Shown here in pieces: positions 1 through 11,298 of a stretch of 64,000 nucleotides of DNA. The notes under the pieces were generated by a model. That model did no database searches and had not been told where the DNA came from. It saw only the letters and a list, made by a program, of their open reading frames with translations. The stretch is from Massariosphaeria phaeospora (Eukaryota > Ascomycota > Dothideomycetes > Pleosporales). Numbering within the stretch: the first letter of the stretch is position 1; each line of letters begins with the position of its first letter. The stretch covers positions 868,001 through 932,000 of the forward strand of contig JAADJZ010000013.1 in the NCBI GenBank assembly GCA_011032825.1, in the 5' to 3' direction. Made by a program: the position numbers and the translations under genes.

Positions 1-111
1 CAGGCGCAGCGAAAGATGGAAGTCGACTGGCTGGAAGGCGAGGAAGCGCGGCTGCGAGAGCGGCGGGCGTTGCTGTTGAAGCAAGCGGGAGGAGGCGGGG
101 GCGGCACTTGA
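1..111 (+). CDS. 3' end of an unidentified gene (36 residues plus stop)
   Basis: The first 111 bases read in frame 1 to a TGA stop. The peptide is strongly charged (Glu/Arg-rich, probably helical) and ends in a run of six glycines before a final Thr. The body of the gene lies upstream of the window, so no family can be assigned. It runs convergently with the next gene, which is on the minus strand. Confidence 0.6.
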   Translation, partial: QAQRKMEVDWLEGEEARLRERRALLLKQAGGGGGGT

Positions 112-899
112 GATTCATGATCATTATACCCATAATCCATACACATTATCAGCATTTGCTCTTCGTTTTCCGATCTGCTATGTCGGACTTTCCCGAACTG
201 AACTGAACTGAGCTGAACTGAACTGACCTTCCGCATCTTGCAACTTCCGACATGGTGAATGGGTACCGCGTGAAACTTGCAGTATTTGGTATATTGTTTC
301 TAGGGGGAGGGAATAGGTAGATGATTGAAGGGGTGGGCGGAAGTAGAGTGATGGCAGGAGTTTGATTAGGTAGCGCTGGACGAACGATATTGTTGGTCAG
401 TGGCAGATTGCAAGTTTATACGGTATTATCTCTCTCTCTTCCTCTCGTCCCCTCTCTGAAAACGCTGCGCAACCAACCCACCAACCAGCGGGCCTAGTCT
501 TGTATCTGAACAATCCAGCTCATCTCAGTCCCGCTCAGCTCATCCCAGCTCAGCCACCAAGCGCTTCCACCAGATGTCCCAGAACACATACGTAGCGACC
601 AAACCAAACCAAACCAAACCAGCCCAATTCCCCATCTCCACCTCTGCCTATGACGAGCATCCACCACTTACTTACGTACAAATAAAGGGAGCCATGTCGC
701 AGACATATGACATGGAATACAAGTATGCCTAAGTATTCTAATATCTGGCATCTGGCATCTGCTATCCGAAGCAATCACGTCGACACACAACGACCGAACA
801 ACAAACACCACCCAATGCGATATACACGCCAAAGCGAGATGCAGAGCTAAAACCACTCGTACGATCAACACAGTACCTACGTGTGTACCGACCCATCAT
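112..899. other. Intergenic, convergent 3' regions
   Basis: No credible gene. The segment holds short simple repeats (ctgaa/gaact units near 196-228, and five ccaaa units near 597-620). Short open frames on the minus strand have no recognisable product. It probably contains the 3' UTRs of the two flanking convergent genes. Confidence 0.5.
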
Positions 900-3232
900 T
901 CACACACTATTCCCACTACTAAACACCCTTAGCAACCCCTCCCCCTCCTCAATACTAAGCCCCTCATCCAGAATCCCATGCGCCATATCCACAACGGCAT
1001 CCTCAATACCCCTCTCCAGCACCAAGCCATCCGAAAACGCCAACCTAGTCAGCGCCACCAGATAAGCATGCTGGCCGCCCAGGATACCCACGAGCTTGCT
1101 CTTGATGTCGAAGCCGGGGTTGCTCGTGTGCAGATGATAGACGAGCTTCATGGTGGCGTTGATGCTGGCGATGGTGTTGCTCTGCGTGGGGAAGAGCGGG
1201 TGCGCGTAGAGGGCGGAGATGCTGAAGTCGAGGTATTTGATCAGGCGGCCGACGCAGGCGCGGTGGCTTGCGAGACGCGCGGAGCCGTGCTCGTGGATGG
1301 AGAACTGCGTGAGGACGTCGAGGACGGAGAGCCGGAGGTCCCAGATTGCTTCCGCGGGACAGGGGTCGGGGGGTGGACTTTCGGGCTCGGGGATAGCGGT
1401 GGGGGTCTCTGAGAAGAGGTTGGTGAGCCGGTGTATGAGATCGGCTTCTCGCTTGCCCTGGGACTCGGGTAAGGAGTCTGCCGGAACGATAGGTCCGAGC
1501 GAGGAATGTAGTGCCGAAGTAGACAAAATGCGTAGCATGAGACTTATGTGGATGACGGGCTGCTCTTTGTTGAGCAGAATTAAAGCAAAATCCGAGGGTA
1601 TGGTCTGCCAGAAGAGTGCGAGGCTGTCCTTCGAGGGAGACGAGACGCAGCTGGTAGCGATCACATAGAGGAGTTCTAGACAGTCTGCAACGTCGATATC
1701 GCGTGCAATTTGACGTTGCGCAGCGGAGTAGAGATCGGCAAGGTCTTTCTCGCCGCCTTTTGCAGCTCGCGCGACGGGGATAGCTACCAGGTCTACGGAT
1801 GCGATGATCAACGGCACCACCTGCGCCGTCACGGCAACGGCCGTCTTCCCCGGCTCCCACGCCAAGACGAAATGTAATGCGTCAAGAATCAAGAACACGG
1901 CCGCGTAGTATTTCTCTTCCAGACTCTGCTTCCATAGTGAAATGAAGACACGGCAGATACCAAGAGCCAACTCATGGACGTTGGCGGATATGCTCGGCAC
2001 CGAGAGTGAGTCGTACACAATCGAAGAGAGCCGTTTTTGCGGTTGGGAGGGGAAGGCGTACTGGGCGAGAGCTTCCAAGATCCGGTCCGTACCGTTCGAC
2101 GAGCGATGGGAGAGCAGGCGGTGGAGCAAGCTGAAGCGCTCATCGTCGCGTTTGAAAGCTCGAAGCAGAGTGTGTTCGGGGGGGTCGTGCGAAGGAGTGG
2201 AGTCTTGGGTTTTGGGTCGTTCACGCGGCTCACTCAGCTGCAGTGGTTGGATAGGACTCTGATCCGCCACCTGTCTCTTCCGCTTGCCTGCCTGCTTCGG
2301 CGTCAATGCTTTGGACTTTTCACGGAGCCGGGTCGGAGACGCCATGACAATGTCATCGTCGTCAAAGCCATCACGGAGATGGAGTGTCTTTTGCGCTCGT
2401 TTTGGAGTCCCCGACGGGCTCACGATGGAAGCTGCAGTTGGCTTTGGACGGGACGGCATGTGTCGCCTCGACCTTTTCGCCTTGTCGGCCTCGCGCGCCA
2501 GGTCGTGCTCCAAGAACAGGTTGTTGGTCTGTACCTGCTCCCGCTCCCGGCGCATCTTGTCCAGCTCGGCCTTGACCTTGACAATGGCATCGCTGTGCGA
2601 CTGTTGCAGGGCGGAAACCTTCTGCTCGTGCCCTCGAGTCGCAGCTTCGGCGCGGCGGCGCAGCGTGTCGGCTTCGCCAGACTTGGAGAGCGCCCGTGAC
2701 TTCTCGCCTTGCAGGTCTCTGTTCAGCCGCGCCTTTTCCTGCTCGAGCTGCGCCAGTCAGTGGGAGGCGACGGGCTCACGCAGGATGCGCAACACACCTT
2801 CTTGATGCGCTGGAGCAGCTGGTCGACATTGGGTTGCGACCGCTGCGGCGGCGGCTGCTGCTCCGGCTCCAGTTCTACCTCCATTGCATCTGCGGGGTAG
2901 CGTCCGTCATCGCCGTCATCGCCGCCATCGTCGTCATCGTCGTCGTCGTCGTTGCCGTAGACGGCGCCGTCGTACTGCGGGGCATGTGCCAACTGAGCAG
3001 GCGCGACTGCTGGCCACGGCGGGGACTGGGGCAGCCCGGCCGCATCGTCGAGATTGACCACCTCGTCTTCCTCCTCGTCGAGCCCGTAGTCGGACTCGGG
3101 CGCGTTCGTGGCCGCCGAGTAGTCGCCGTCGTGGTGCTGCGTGGCCCGGATCGCCGTCGTCTCGAGGTGCTGCAGCGTGTTGGCGGGCAGGTCGTCGAGG
3201 TCGTGGTCGGAGTAGTCCGAGTCGTCGTCCAT
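900..3232 (-). CDS. uvsD: DNA damage checkpoint protein UvsD/Rad26 (ATRIP homologue)
   Basis: Two exons, complement(join(900..2747, 2798..3232)), with a 50-bp intron (gtgtgt...gcag, phase 0), giving 760 aa. ATRIP-family proteins bind RPA-coated single-stranded DNA and recruit the ATR-type kinase to damage. Visible features are an acidic start (MDDDSDYSDHDLDDLPANTL) that matches the N-terminal motif of fungal UvsD/Rad26, an Asp run near residue 95, a charged coiled coil from about 140 to 225 (the dimerisation region in the family), a basic stretch, and then a long helical C-terminal half. Identification rests on the N-terminal motif plus overall architecture, not on a catalytic site. It is divergent from the CDP-DAG synthase gene, 466 bp away. 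Confidence 0.8.
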
Positions 3233-3698
3233 GTTCGATGCGCTGCCATGCCCGAGAACGCGTCGCTGCTGCTGTGCATCGCCGGCGCCGGCAAGTCAGT
3301 CAATGCGAGCACGAGCACGAGCGCGCTGTGGTGAAAGGGTGTAGTTTATTGTTGTTGCCCGGGTGCACATGCAGCTAGCTAGGCAAATTTCGGCCGGTGA
3401 CGTCTGAAGTGGACTCCGCCTCCGCCTCCGCCTCCGCCGCTTCTCACCAGCAGTCGCAGCCCACAACTTGCAGCCGACTTCCACCTCCACCTTCACCCGC
3501 CTCACCCTCACCCTCACACCCCAGAGAAACCGCCGCCGTCCATCACCGACCGCCTCCGCTGCCGCAACGAGCCTCTTCGCGCCCCGCTACCAACTGCCAG
3601 CTGTCACCTGCCAACTGCCAACGGCCCCTGTCGCGACCGTCCCCACTCACGCCGGCCTAGCCGCGTACCTCCTCCGCGCCCGGCGACAAACAAAGACC
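3233..3698. promoter_or_regulatory. Shared divergent promoter, uvsD / CDS1
   Basis: 466 bp separate the two divergent start codons. The block contains a short hexanucleotide microsatellite (tccgcc/ctccgc units near 3413-3440) and a CT-rich tract toward the + strand gene, typical of fungal core promoters. I see no TATA box. An open frame from 3468 is only an upstream extension of the CDS1 exon 1 frame. Confidence 0.45.
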
Positions 3699-5278
3699 AT
3701 GACGCGCCCGCGAAAAGACGTCAAGTTCGCCCATCGGAGCAGCGCAGGCAACGGCAGAGCGCGCCGGCCGTCGACCAGCATGTCTGAGATCAGTGAGAAC
3801 GCCTCCGAGCCTGGCAGCCCGACGCGCAACGCGGCCCTTGACAAGTCGGAATCTGCTGTAGGGCCCTCTCTCCCGCTGCCTCCCTCGTACCCCCTCTCAC
3901 ATACCCCAGGTAGCAGAGCCGCCCCCGCAGACCGAGTATGAGAAGAAGAAGCAGAACTTCATCACGCGCACCATATGGAGTCTGGCCATGATCGCCTTCT
4001 TCTTCTGGTGCATGTTCGCCGGCCACATCTACATCATCATCGTCGTAACTGCCGTGCAAATTATATCCTTCAAGGAAGTCATTGCAATCTCAAACGTGCC
4101 GTCACGCGCTCGCAGTCTGCGCTTTACCAAATCGCTGAACTGGTACTTTCTCGGCTCGACCATGTACTTTCTGTATGGCGAGAGCGTGATATACTACTTC
4201 AAGCACATCCTCCTCGTTGATCGCATTTTACTGCCGCTAGCGACCCACCATAGGTTTATCTCATTTATGCTCTATCTAATCGGTAAGAAACTCACAGCAC
4301 CACGGCAATTGTCCTTTCTAATGGTTGATAGGCTTCATTTTCTTCGTCTCCTCGCTCCAAAAAGGCCACTACAGGTTCCAGTTCACGCAGTTTGCCTGGT
4401 CGCACATGGCCCTCTTTTTGATCGTGGGGCAGGCACATTTTGTCATCAACAACATCTTCGAGGGCATGTTCTGGTTCTTTCTACCTGTGGCTATGGTGAT
4501 TACAAACGATATCTTCGCCTATTTGTGCGGCATCACGTTTGGACGGACGCCGTTGATCAAGATTTCTCCCAAAAAGACATGGGAGGGCTTTCTAGGAGCC
4601 TGGTTCTTCACCGTCATCTTCGGGTGTGCCGTGACCAGCCTCATGGCGCAGTATAAATACTTCATCTGCCCAGTCAATGTAAGCTACCTAGATGTAAGCA
4701 AAGTACACAGCTAACATGAACAGGATTTGGGTGCAAACCTTTGGTCTGGCTTAGAGTGCAAGCCTAACCCCGTTTTCATTCCCCACACATACACGCTTCC
4801 TTTCCCCGTACCGGCATCCATACCAATCCCTGCCGTTTTCTCCATTCGCCCAATCCAGTTTCATGTCTTTGTACTCGCCACCTTTGCCTCCCTAATTGCG
4901 CCGTTTGGCGGATTCTTTGCATCTGGACTGAAGCGTACCTTTAAGATCAAAGACTTTGGCCAGAGCATCCCCGGGCACGGTGGAATGACTGACCGCATGG
5001 ATTGCCAGTTCATCATGGGATCCATCGCGTTCATGTACTACACGAGCTTTATTGCCATTCACAAGACGTCCGTTGGAGGGGTCATCGAGGCGGCCATCAC
5101 AGGACTAACACTGGAAGAGCAACTACAGGTTGTGCAGATCCTCAGCAAGCACTTGGTCAATCAGGAGATCGTCTCACCCAAGGTACGTCCACAAGCTATT
5201 CAAGATCGCCTGTATGCTAGTTACTAACTACTGATATAGATTCTCGAATCTCTCAATGGTATCTTACGAAAGAGGTGA
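3699..5278 (+). CDS. CDS1: Phosphatidate cytidylyltransferase (CDP-diacylglycerol synthase)
   Basis: Five exons, join(3699..3857, 3910..4282, 4332..4678, 4724..5182, 5240..5278), giving 458 aa. All introns are GT-AG and 45-57 bp. The enzyme converts phosphatidic acid and CTP to CDP-diacylglycerol, the precursor of phosphatidylinositol, phosphatidylserine and cardiolipin, in the ER. The family signature lies at about residues 360-386: S-x-L-K-R, K-D-F-G, then G-H-G-G-M-x-D-R-M-D with the metal-binding Asp residues. Several hydrophobic helices span residues 70-340. The N-terminal 55 residues are polar and probably cytosolic. The 12-residue last exon (ILESLNGILRKR) is small but keeps the frame and fits the family's C-terminal end. 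The start is the first ATG in a long open frame, and a Met further in (about residue 28) is possible. Confidence 0.93.
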
Positions 5279-5783
5279 GGCTATCTCGATGAAGAACCGC
5301 CGATTCTACTGGATGGGTTTTCTTTTGGTAACTTGGAGCAACGCCGCTGTTGTCAAGGCATTGCACGGAGCATAAAGCAATTTCGTAATAATTTGGCCGG
5401 TCTCGGCTGGGGACATTGGGCGGCCGAGGCTGCCTCTTGTTATTCGCTGTATATACCCTTTCCTCAAGCTTCTTAGAGCCGTGGGGTTTCGTTCATGTAT
5501 TTCCTTTCCGCACGGTTTGGAGCAGGTTTGGGGATGTGAAACGTGATTACTTGCGCTATCGGCGTATGGCGCATCTGCTGTAATGGAATTGTCTCCTATC
5601 ACTGACATTGGAGAAACCGAGCGTGAGAAACCCACATCTACCGGTACAATCTATACGTGCTTCAAATGCTAGCCCTTGGAACTCCCGTCTTGGCAACCGA
5701 GGCACGCACGGACGGACAAAAGTTGTGAACCCTCGCACCTCAGACTTCGATGTTAGACCTCGCAAAGTTTAATATGAACGGCA
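5279..5783. other. Intergenic, CDS1 3' UTR and PPR gene promoter
   Basis: No gene seen. Two short open frames on the minus strand have no recognisable product. The segment must hold the 3' UTR of CDS1 and the promoter of the following same-strand gene. Confidence 0.45.
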
Positions 5784-7578
5784 ATGCCACCGCGCCCGAT
5801 CGTCAACGACGCATTATGGAGATGTCTGTGTCCTTCGTACGCGGCCTCGGTGCCCCTCGTCAGGGCGAACGTACTAGGCTCTGGACTGGTGATGCGGAAC
5901 CAGCCTCTGAACTGTCCAGCGACAAAAAGAGCACCGAGGAACCACGCGCGTGGATTCAAATCTACACCTGACACGACGCCGAACCCGTTTGCCTTCCCCA
6001 CGCGCATAGATAAGCCCCCTGCCCCGTCGAAGGGATGGACCTCGAACTGGGACCGCGAGAAGCCATCGCTGGTTCACTTCCCGACGGCTGAGCTCTACGA
6101 AAGGCTGAGGATTGACGCCGCTGCCGGGAAGCACGAGGAGGTCATGAACATACTAAAGATCTTGATCAAAGACAGGAGAGAAATACCGAACGTGGCGATG
6201 TATGCCGCTATCATACACAGTTACGTGGATCCAGAAGAGGGTACGGCAGGCAAGGTCAGGAAGGTGCTCGAGGAGATGCAGGCTGAGGGAATCGATTTGG
6301 ATGCCGCAGGCTGCCAATGCGTACTCGAGGCGTTGTCGGTTCACCCAGACTACCTCCTCCGCAACGAGATTTTGGAGTACATGAAGGAAAGATGGTTTAC
6401 ATTGTCTGATCGGGGACACAACTATGTGGTTGCGGGGATGCTGCGGGACAGGCTATTCGAACAGGCGCTCGAAATGATCGAAGACATGCTGAAGCAGAGG
6501 ATCAGAGTGGAGCGCTGGATCTGGGACACGACAATGTGGATTCTGTTGGAATTTGGCGAGGTCGAAGAGGCCTTCCATGTGCTGGTGCTACGGCAGAGTC
6601 TTAGGGGACAGAACGTGAAGCTTTCAAATGCGCTCTGGCTGCAGCTGTTGGACAGCACGGCGCAGATACACCTAGTGAGTTGCATGCCGCCCGTCGCCCA
6701 TTGCAATCGTCGCTAACAAGCTCAAGACCGAAGCTGTCAACATGATCTGGAACACCCAGGTTGTGCCAGGGTACATTAAACCTGCGACGGGCACCTGTCT
6801 CCATGTTCTCACCCAAGCATCACGACAAGGCGATATAAAACTGGCCACGGACGTCTTTCGTGTCCTAACCGAGCGCGAGACCGTCTTCGACAGTCACCAC
6901 TACGAAATGCTCATTGAAGCGTACCTCAATGTCAACGATCTCCAGGCTGCGCTCAGTGTAGCAGTCATTGTGCAAGAATCATATTTCAAGGTTGACGAAG
7001 CCACCTTCCACCCGCTGTTCCTCTATCTGAAGACAAACGAGGATCGACCTATGGAGGCATTCACGATCCTTCAAAACTTCGAGGCCACCAAGCGCCGGGT
7101 GCCCACCGCAGCGGTCAACGCATGCATCCAAGCCTCCGTATTCCTCGACCGCTTTGAAGAAGCCATCGAAATGTACAAGGCGCTGCACACGGTCAGCAAA
7201 GCCGGCCCCAACACAACGACCTTCAACATCCTGTTCCAGGGCTGCAGAAAGGTTCGCCGCAAGGAGCTCGCCATGTTCCTCGCCAACGAAATGCTGCAAC
7301 TCAATCTCAAGCCGGACAGTCTGAGCTACGACCGGCTGATTCTGCTGTGCTGTTCGTCGGACGATCTGCAGGATGCGTTCCTCTACTATGAGGAGATGCG
7401 CGACCAGGGCTTCGAGCCGAGGAAAAATACGTGGGAGTCGCTGATGATGAAGGCTTGGGCGGCGGGAGATGCGCGGGCGGTGGTCGTGCTGAAGCATATG
7501 AAGGAGCGTGAGATTGTGCCGCGGCGGGATTATGAGAAGAGTGTGAGGGACAGGTTTGAGCAGAAGGCTGTGGAGTAA
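5784..7578 (+). CDS. Pentatricopeptide repeat (PPR) protein, probably mitochondrial
   Basis: Two exons, join(5784..6674, 6727..7578), with a 52-bp intron, giving 580 aa. PPR proteins bind organellar RNA through repeated helical pairs and act in mitochondrial RNA maturation or translation. The N-terminal 60 residues lack acidic clusters and are rich in Arg, Ala and Ser, as expected of a mitochondrial presequence. After about residue 100 the sequence falls into helix-turn-helix units with PPR-type phrasing, for example VRKVLEEMQAEGIDLD, ALEMIEDMLKQRIRVE and AMFLANEMLQLNLKPDSLSY. The clearest tandem units are in the last 250 residues. I cannot name the orthologue. The predicted start gives a clean targeting peptide. 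Confidence 0.8.
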
Positions 7579-7871
7579 TTAGCTCATAGGGATGAAACGG
7601 AAGCGTCCTTTCTCAGATTCAAACCTTGGTGGAATGTACACTATCACGGGCTTGATGCTAAGCACACCACTAACCGAACCAGGACTGGTCGGATGATGAC
7701 ATCACATCCATGATCGGCGGCAACGGTCGTGCATGCCCGTCCCCCGTCCCGTACACGATACGATATACCATATTTCTGTACATGCATGCTGCTCGACTCT
7801 GTAGTAACGCGAGCTTCCCGCCGCGCTGAATCGAACTAAATGGTGTGTAGCTTGTACTACCCGCTGCCGCC

Positions 7872-9779
7872 ATGACTGCTTACTTCTCCCAGGCATCGTT
7901 GCTCCGACAAATAGTTGCGGGCCCTCGCGCGAGACACGCTGAGGCCGGCCTTGACCTCTGCTATGTCACAGACCACAGTACGTCTCCAGCCTTCACCGAC
8001 AGGACCTCCTGCTTGCACTATGCATCGACCAAGTACTGACCACACGCTTGCATAGTCATCGCCACATCCGGCCCCAGCGACACCTATCCACAGCGCGCAT
8101 ACCGCAACCCGCTCGACGCGCTCATCAAGTTCCTAAATGACAAGCACGGCGAAGACTGGGCGATATGGGAGTTCCGCGCCGAGGGGACGGGCTATCCAGA
8201 CGACGCGGTGTACAATCGAGTTTACCACTATCCCTTCCCTGACCACCACCCGCCACCCTTTGCGCTCATCCCGAACATCATGGCGAGCATGCGGAACTGG
8301 CTCCAAGCGAAGAAAGGCCGGGTAGTCGTCGTGCATTGCAAGGCTGGGAAGGGCCGGTCGGGGACGGCCAGCTGCAGCTATCTAATCAGCGAGGAGGGCT
8401 GGTCGGTGCACAAGGCCTTGCAGCGCTTCACCGAGCGCAGAATGCGGCCGAACATGGGCAAGGGCGTCAGTATCCCGAGCCAGCTACGATGGATAGACTA
8501 CGTCGACCGCTGGGCCAAGCACGGCAAGATCTATGTGGAGCGGCAGGTCGAGGTGCTGGAAGTCCACTGCTGGGGACTGCGTGACGGCGTCAAGATCTCA
8601 ATACAGGGCTTCGTGCATGACGGGAAGCTGATAAAAACATTCCACACATTCGGCAAAGAGGAACGGGAGGTTGTCCGGGGGGAGGTCAAGCCGACGGGCA
8701 TGACGAAAGCAGTGCAAGAGGTCATGTACAAAAATGGGTTGGGTAGGTCAGTCAGTAAGAAAGAGGCGAAGCCGACGGGCCAGGAGGACAAGGGCAGCAA
8801 GGACGCTACAGCTATCCCTGGATCGCTCGAACAAGACACCCCAGTGGATGGCGCAAGCTCGTCGAAGTCTAGAGACGAGAATAGGCAAGAACTCGACACT
8901 GCCGACATAGTCTACCGGCCCACCAAGCGGGTAGTGCTCCCTACCAACGACATGAATATTGACATTGAGCGTCGCAACAAGGCCCCTTTCGATCTTACCA
9001 TGGTCACGGCCGTTGCACATGTGTGGGTCAACGCATTCTTCGAGGGCAATGGCCCTGAACAAGGTGGCATTGCAGATGAATCGGGCGTGTTCGAAATCAC
9101 CTGGGGGGCCATGGATGGCATCAAAGGATCGTCACGTAAAGGTGCACAGGCTTTTGAGAAGATTGCTGTAGTGTGGAAAGCCCCAAAAACCGAAGCGGGA
9201 GGCCCCGGCATCATCATTACAGAGCCCGCGGCAGACGAGGAGGTCAAGCAGATGAGTCCTGCGGATTGGAGAGGAGAGTCCCACGTCACACCGAACGAAG
9301 ACAAAGACCTCGGCATACGCACATCAACTCCTACTACGTCAGCCATAGATATCAGTAGAACAGGCAGAGTCAAATCGCAAAATGGTGCGACTCCGCTCAT
9401 AACGGCGGCGGGAAGGGATCGTCAGGATAGCGGGTCCCGGAACGTGAAGGTGCATGGGCCCAACGGCGAAGACATGGTCAAGGAACCAGATAGGATCATT
9501 GTCAGCGGGAGCGGCATCGGACCGTCTAAGGACTCCACATCCCCCACGTCGCCATGTGTAGGGAGCGCGCAACTGGATGGCAATTCGGAAGCACACTCCC
9601 AACCTAGCACCCGAGTGGAGTCCCCCATTCCGCGCCAGGCCGACACTGAGGGCATCGTCAGTGGTGTTCAGCACGTCGCAACGTCAGACCTCCCAGACGG
9701 CAGACCCGAGCACGAAATGGAAACGAGCAAGGAGCATGATTTTGGGCATCTGGCGAGGAAGAAAATAAACAGCAGTTGA
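7872..9779 (+). CDS. tep1: PTEN-like phosphatidylinositol 3-phosphatase
   Basis: Two exons, join(7872..7977, 8056..9779), with a 78-bp intron, giving 609 aa. The catalytic P-loop HCKAGKGRSG has nucleophile Cys130 and Arg136. It matches the PTEN loop HCKAGKGRTG, including the two lysines that favour inositol phospholipids over phosphoprotein. The upstream segment YNRVYHYPFPDHHPPP resembles the WPD/TI-loop region of PTEN. Residues 190-330 may form a C2-like domain, broken by a polar insert. The last 200 residues are low-complexity (Ser, Pro, Gly, Asp) and probably disordered. Fungal Tep1 proteins are usually of this size. The likely role is to oppose PI 3-kinase signalling at membranes. Confidence 0.85.
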
Positions 9780-11298
9780 GCGGTGTTTATTTTAGACAGG
9801 CCGTTTACACAAATCGAGCTAGATGCGGCGAGACTAGATCGTCGAAGCATCTATCCAGCGTTCGGTGAGTCCAGCAAAGAGAGTTGACTGGCTGGGTGTG
9901 TAGTCGCGAAGCAAGAACGGGGACGGCTCGTCTTGCGATGCAGCGTATCAGGAACATGCGTTTCCATGTGCTCCCGGGAGTTGGGGTGCAGGGTGCAGGC
10001 TGCAGCTGCATAGGTATTGACGAGGCGCTTGGTCTGCTGGACGGCGAACGGTTGACTTGGTCGCGCTGGGTTCCTTTCTTCGTGTTTCTCTATATCCCAC
10101 TTGTCGAGTTGCGTCGCGGGTGGGTAGAAGGGCCCTGGGTCAGCAGGTATGGGTAATTTAGATCTGAGAGGCTATTCTGCTGCACGCCAACGTTGAGAAA
10201 TGAGGCGACGAGTTCACGACATGTGGCCGTGGTTCGAGGCGGTGAGCACCTAGGCCGGGGTGGGAAATTGATCGGGCTAGCCGAAATGCACCGCGATGGG
10301 CGTAGCGAATTACCACTACACACGATGGGCTTTGTGTACCCAGACTGGACTCGACGGCGGTAAGCGGCAAGGCGGAGGACCGCGTATGTCGCTGCACTGC
10401 TGGGCGTGGCGTCTGCTGTCGCGTCGCAGAACGTCAGCGAGGTATAAAGAGCCGTGGTGCGCTGCGGTCATGCGAGCTCGAGCCCTGAACCTCCCATGCC
10501 TGGTCTCTAGGAGGGTGTTGAGCGATAGAAATCAGGACTTCACGGGCTGGACGAGTGGCGACGAATTGCAACAAGCTGGATAGATTGCTGCGGCTGGCGG
10601 TGCAAGGCTGTACGCGTTGGCTCAGCATTGGCATTTCCTGACCGGTTGTTGAAGCCTAGAGCCCCCTCACCTCTTAAGGTGCACCTTCAGCCTGACTGGG
10701 GCGTTTCGCTGCTTAAATACTGAGTCTGAGAACTCACAGCAAGGCCGAAGCGTGAGCTTGATCTAAGAATCCTAGGTATGTCTTGTCGTGGCGGTTCTCT
10801 TCACCGTGTTACCTACTCACCGAATAACTTAGAAGACTTCGACTGCGATACGTGTGAGGTGTAATTGCCCAGTGTTCTTAGTGAGTGAGAGATCAGTGAC
10901 TCAGCGTGGGTCGAACAGAAAATACCAAACGTCGCCTCCCAGTTGGCAGTGTGTTGGCGCCCGTTTCGAATGTCTTGTCGCTATCTGGCACCTCCAACGA
11001 GATATACGATTTTTGCCTAAGTTTTCGACCCTTCGACTGAACTGCTCACTCAGCCTTGCAAGTGCAACAGCGTACAGTGACAGTCGATCGGCCCCAGTCC
11101 CTGTTTCCGGTGAGGTTGCCACCACTCTATATGCGCCGTCATCATTACTGATATAAGTGCACAAGACTCCCGCGGGTGAACGAGCAGCCGTGTCTCAGAC
11201 AGACCACGGCCGGCCACGAATCAGCAAGCAGACTCAAACTCACAACCAGCAAACAGGCAACAGAAACTCGTCGAGGCTTCCACGTTGCAGTCTTCTTT
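9780..11298. other. 1.5-kb intergenic region, no gene recognised
   Basis: No supportable coding gene on either strand; open frames are under 100 codons and lack codon bias. It must contain the 3' end of the phosphatase transcript and the promoter of the AAA ATPase gene. An open frame continues from 11176 into the next gene but begins at GTG, so I treat 11176-11298 as untranslated leader. Confidence 0.45.

Noticed and set aside
11176..11298. N-terminal extension of the AAA ATPase frame
   Set aside because: The frame opens at GTG; the first ATG is at 11299.
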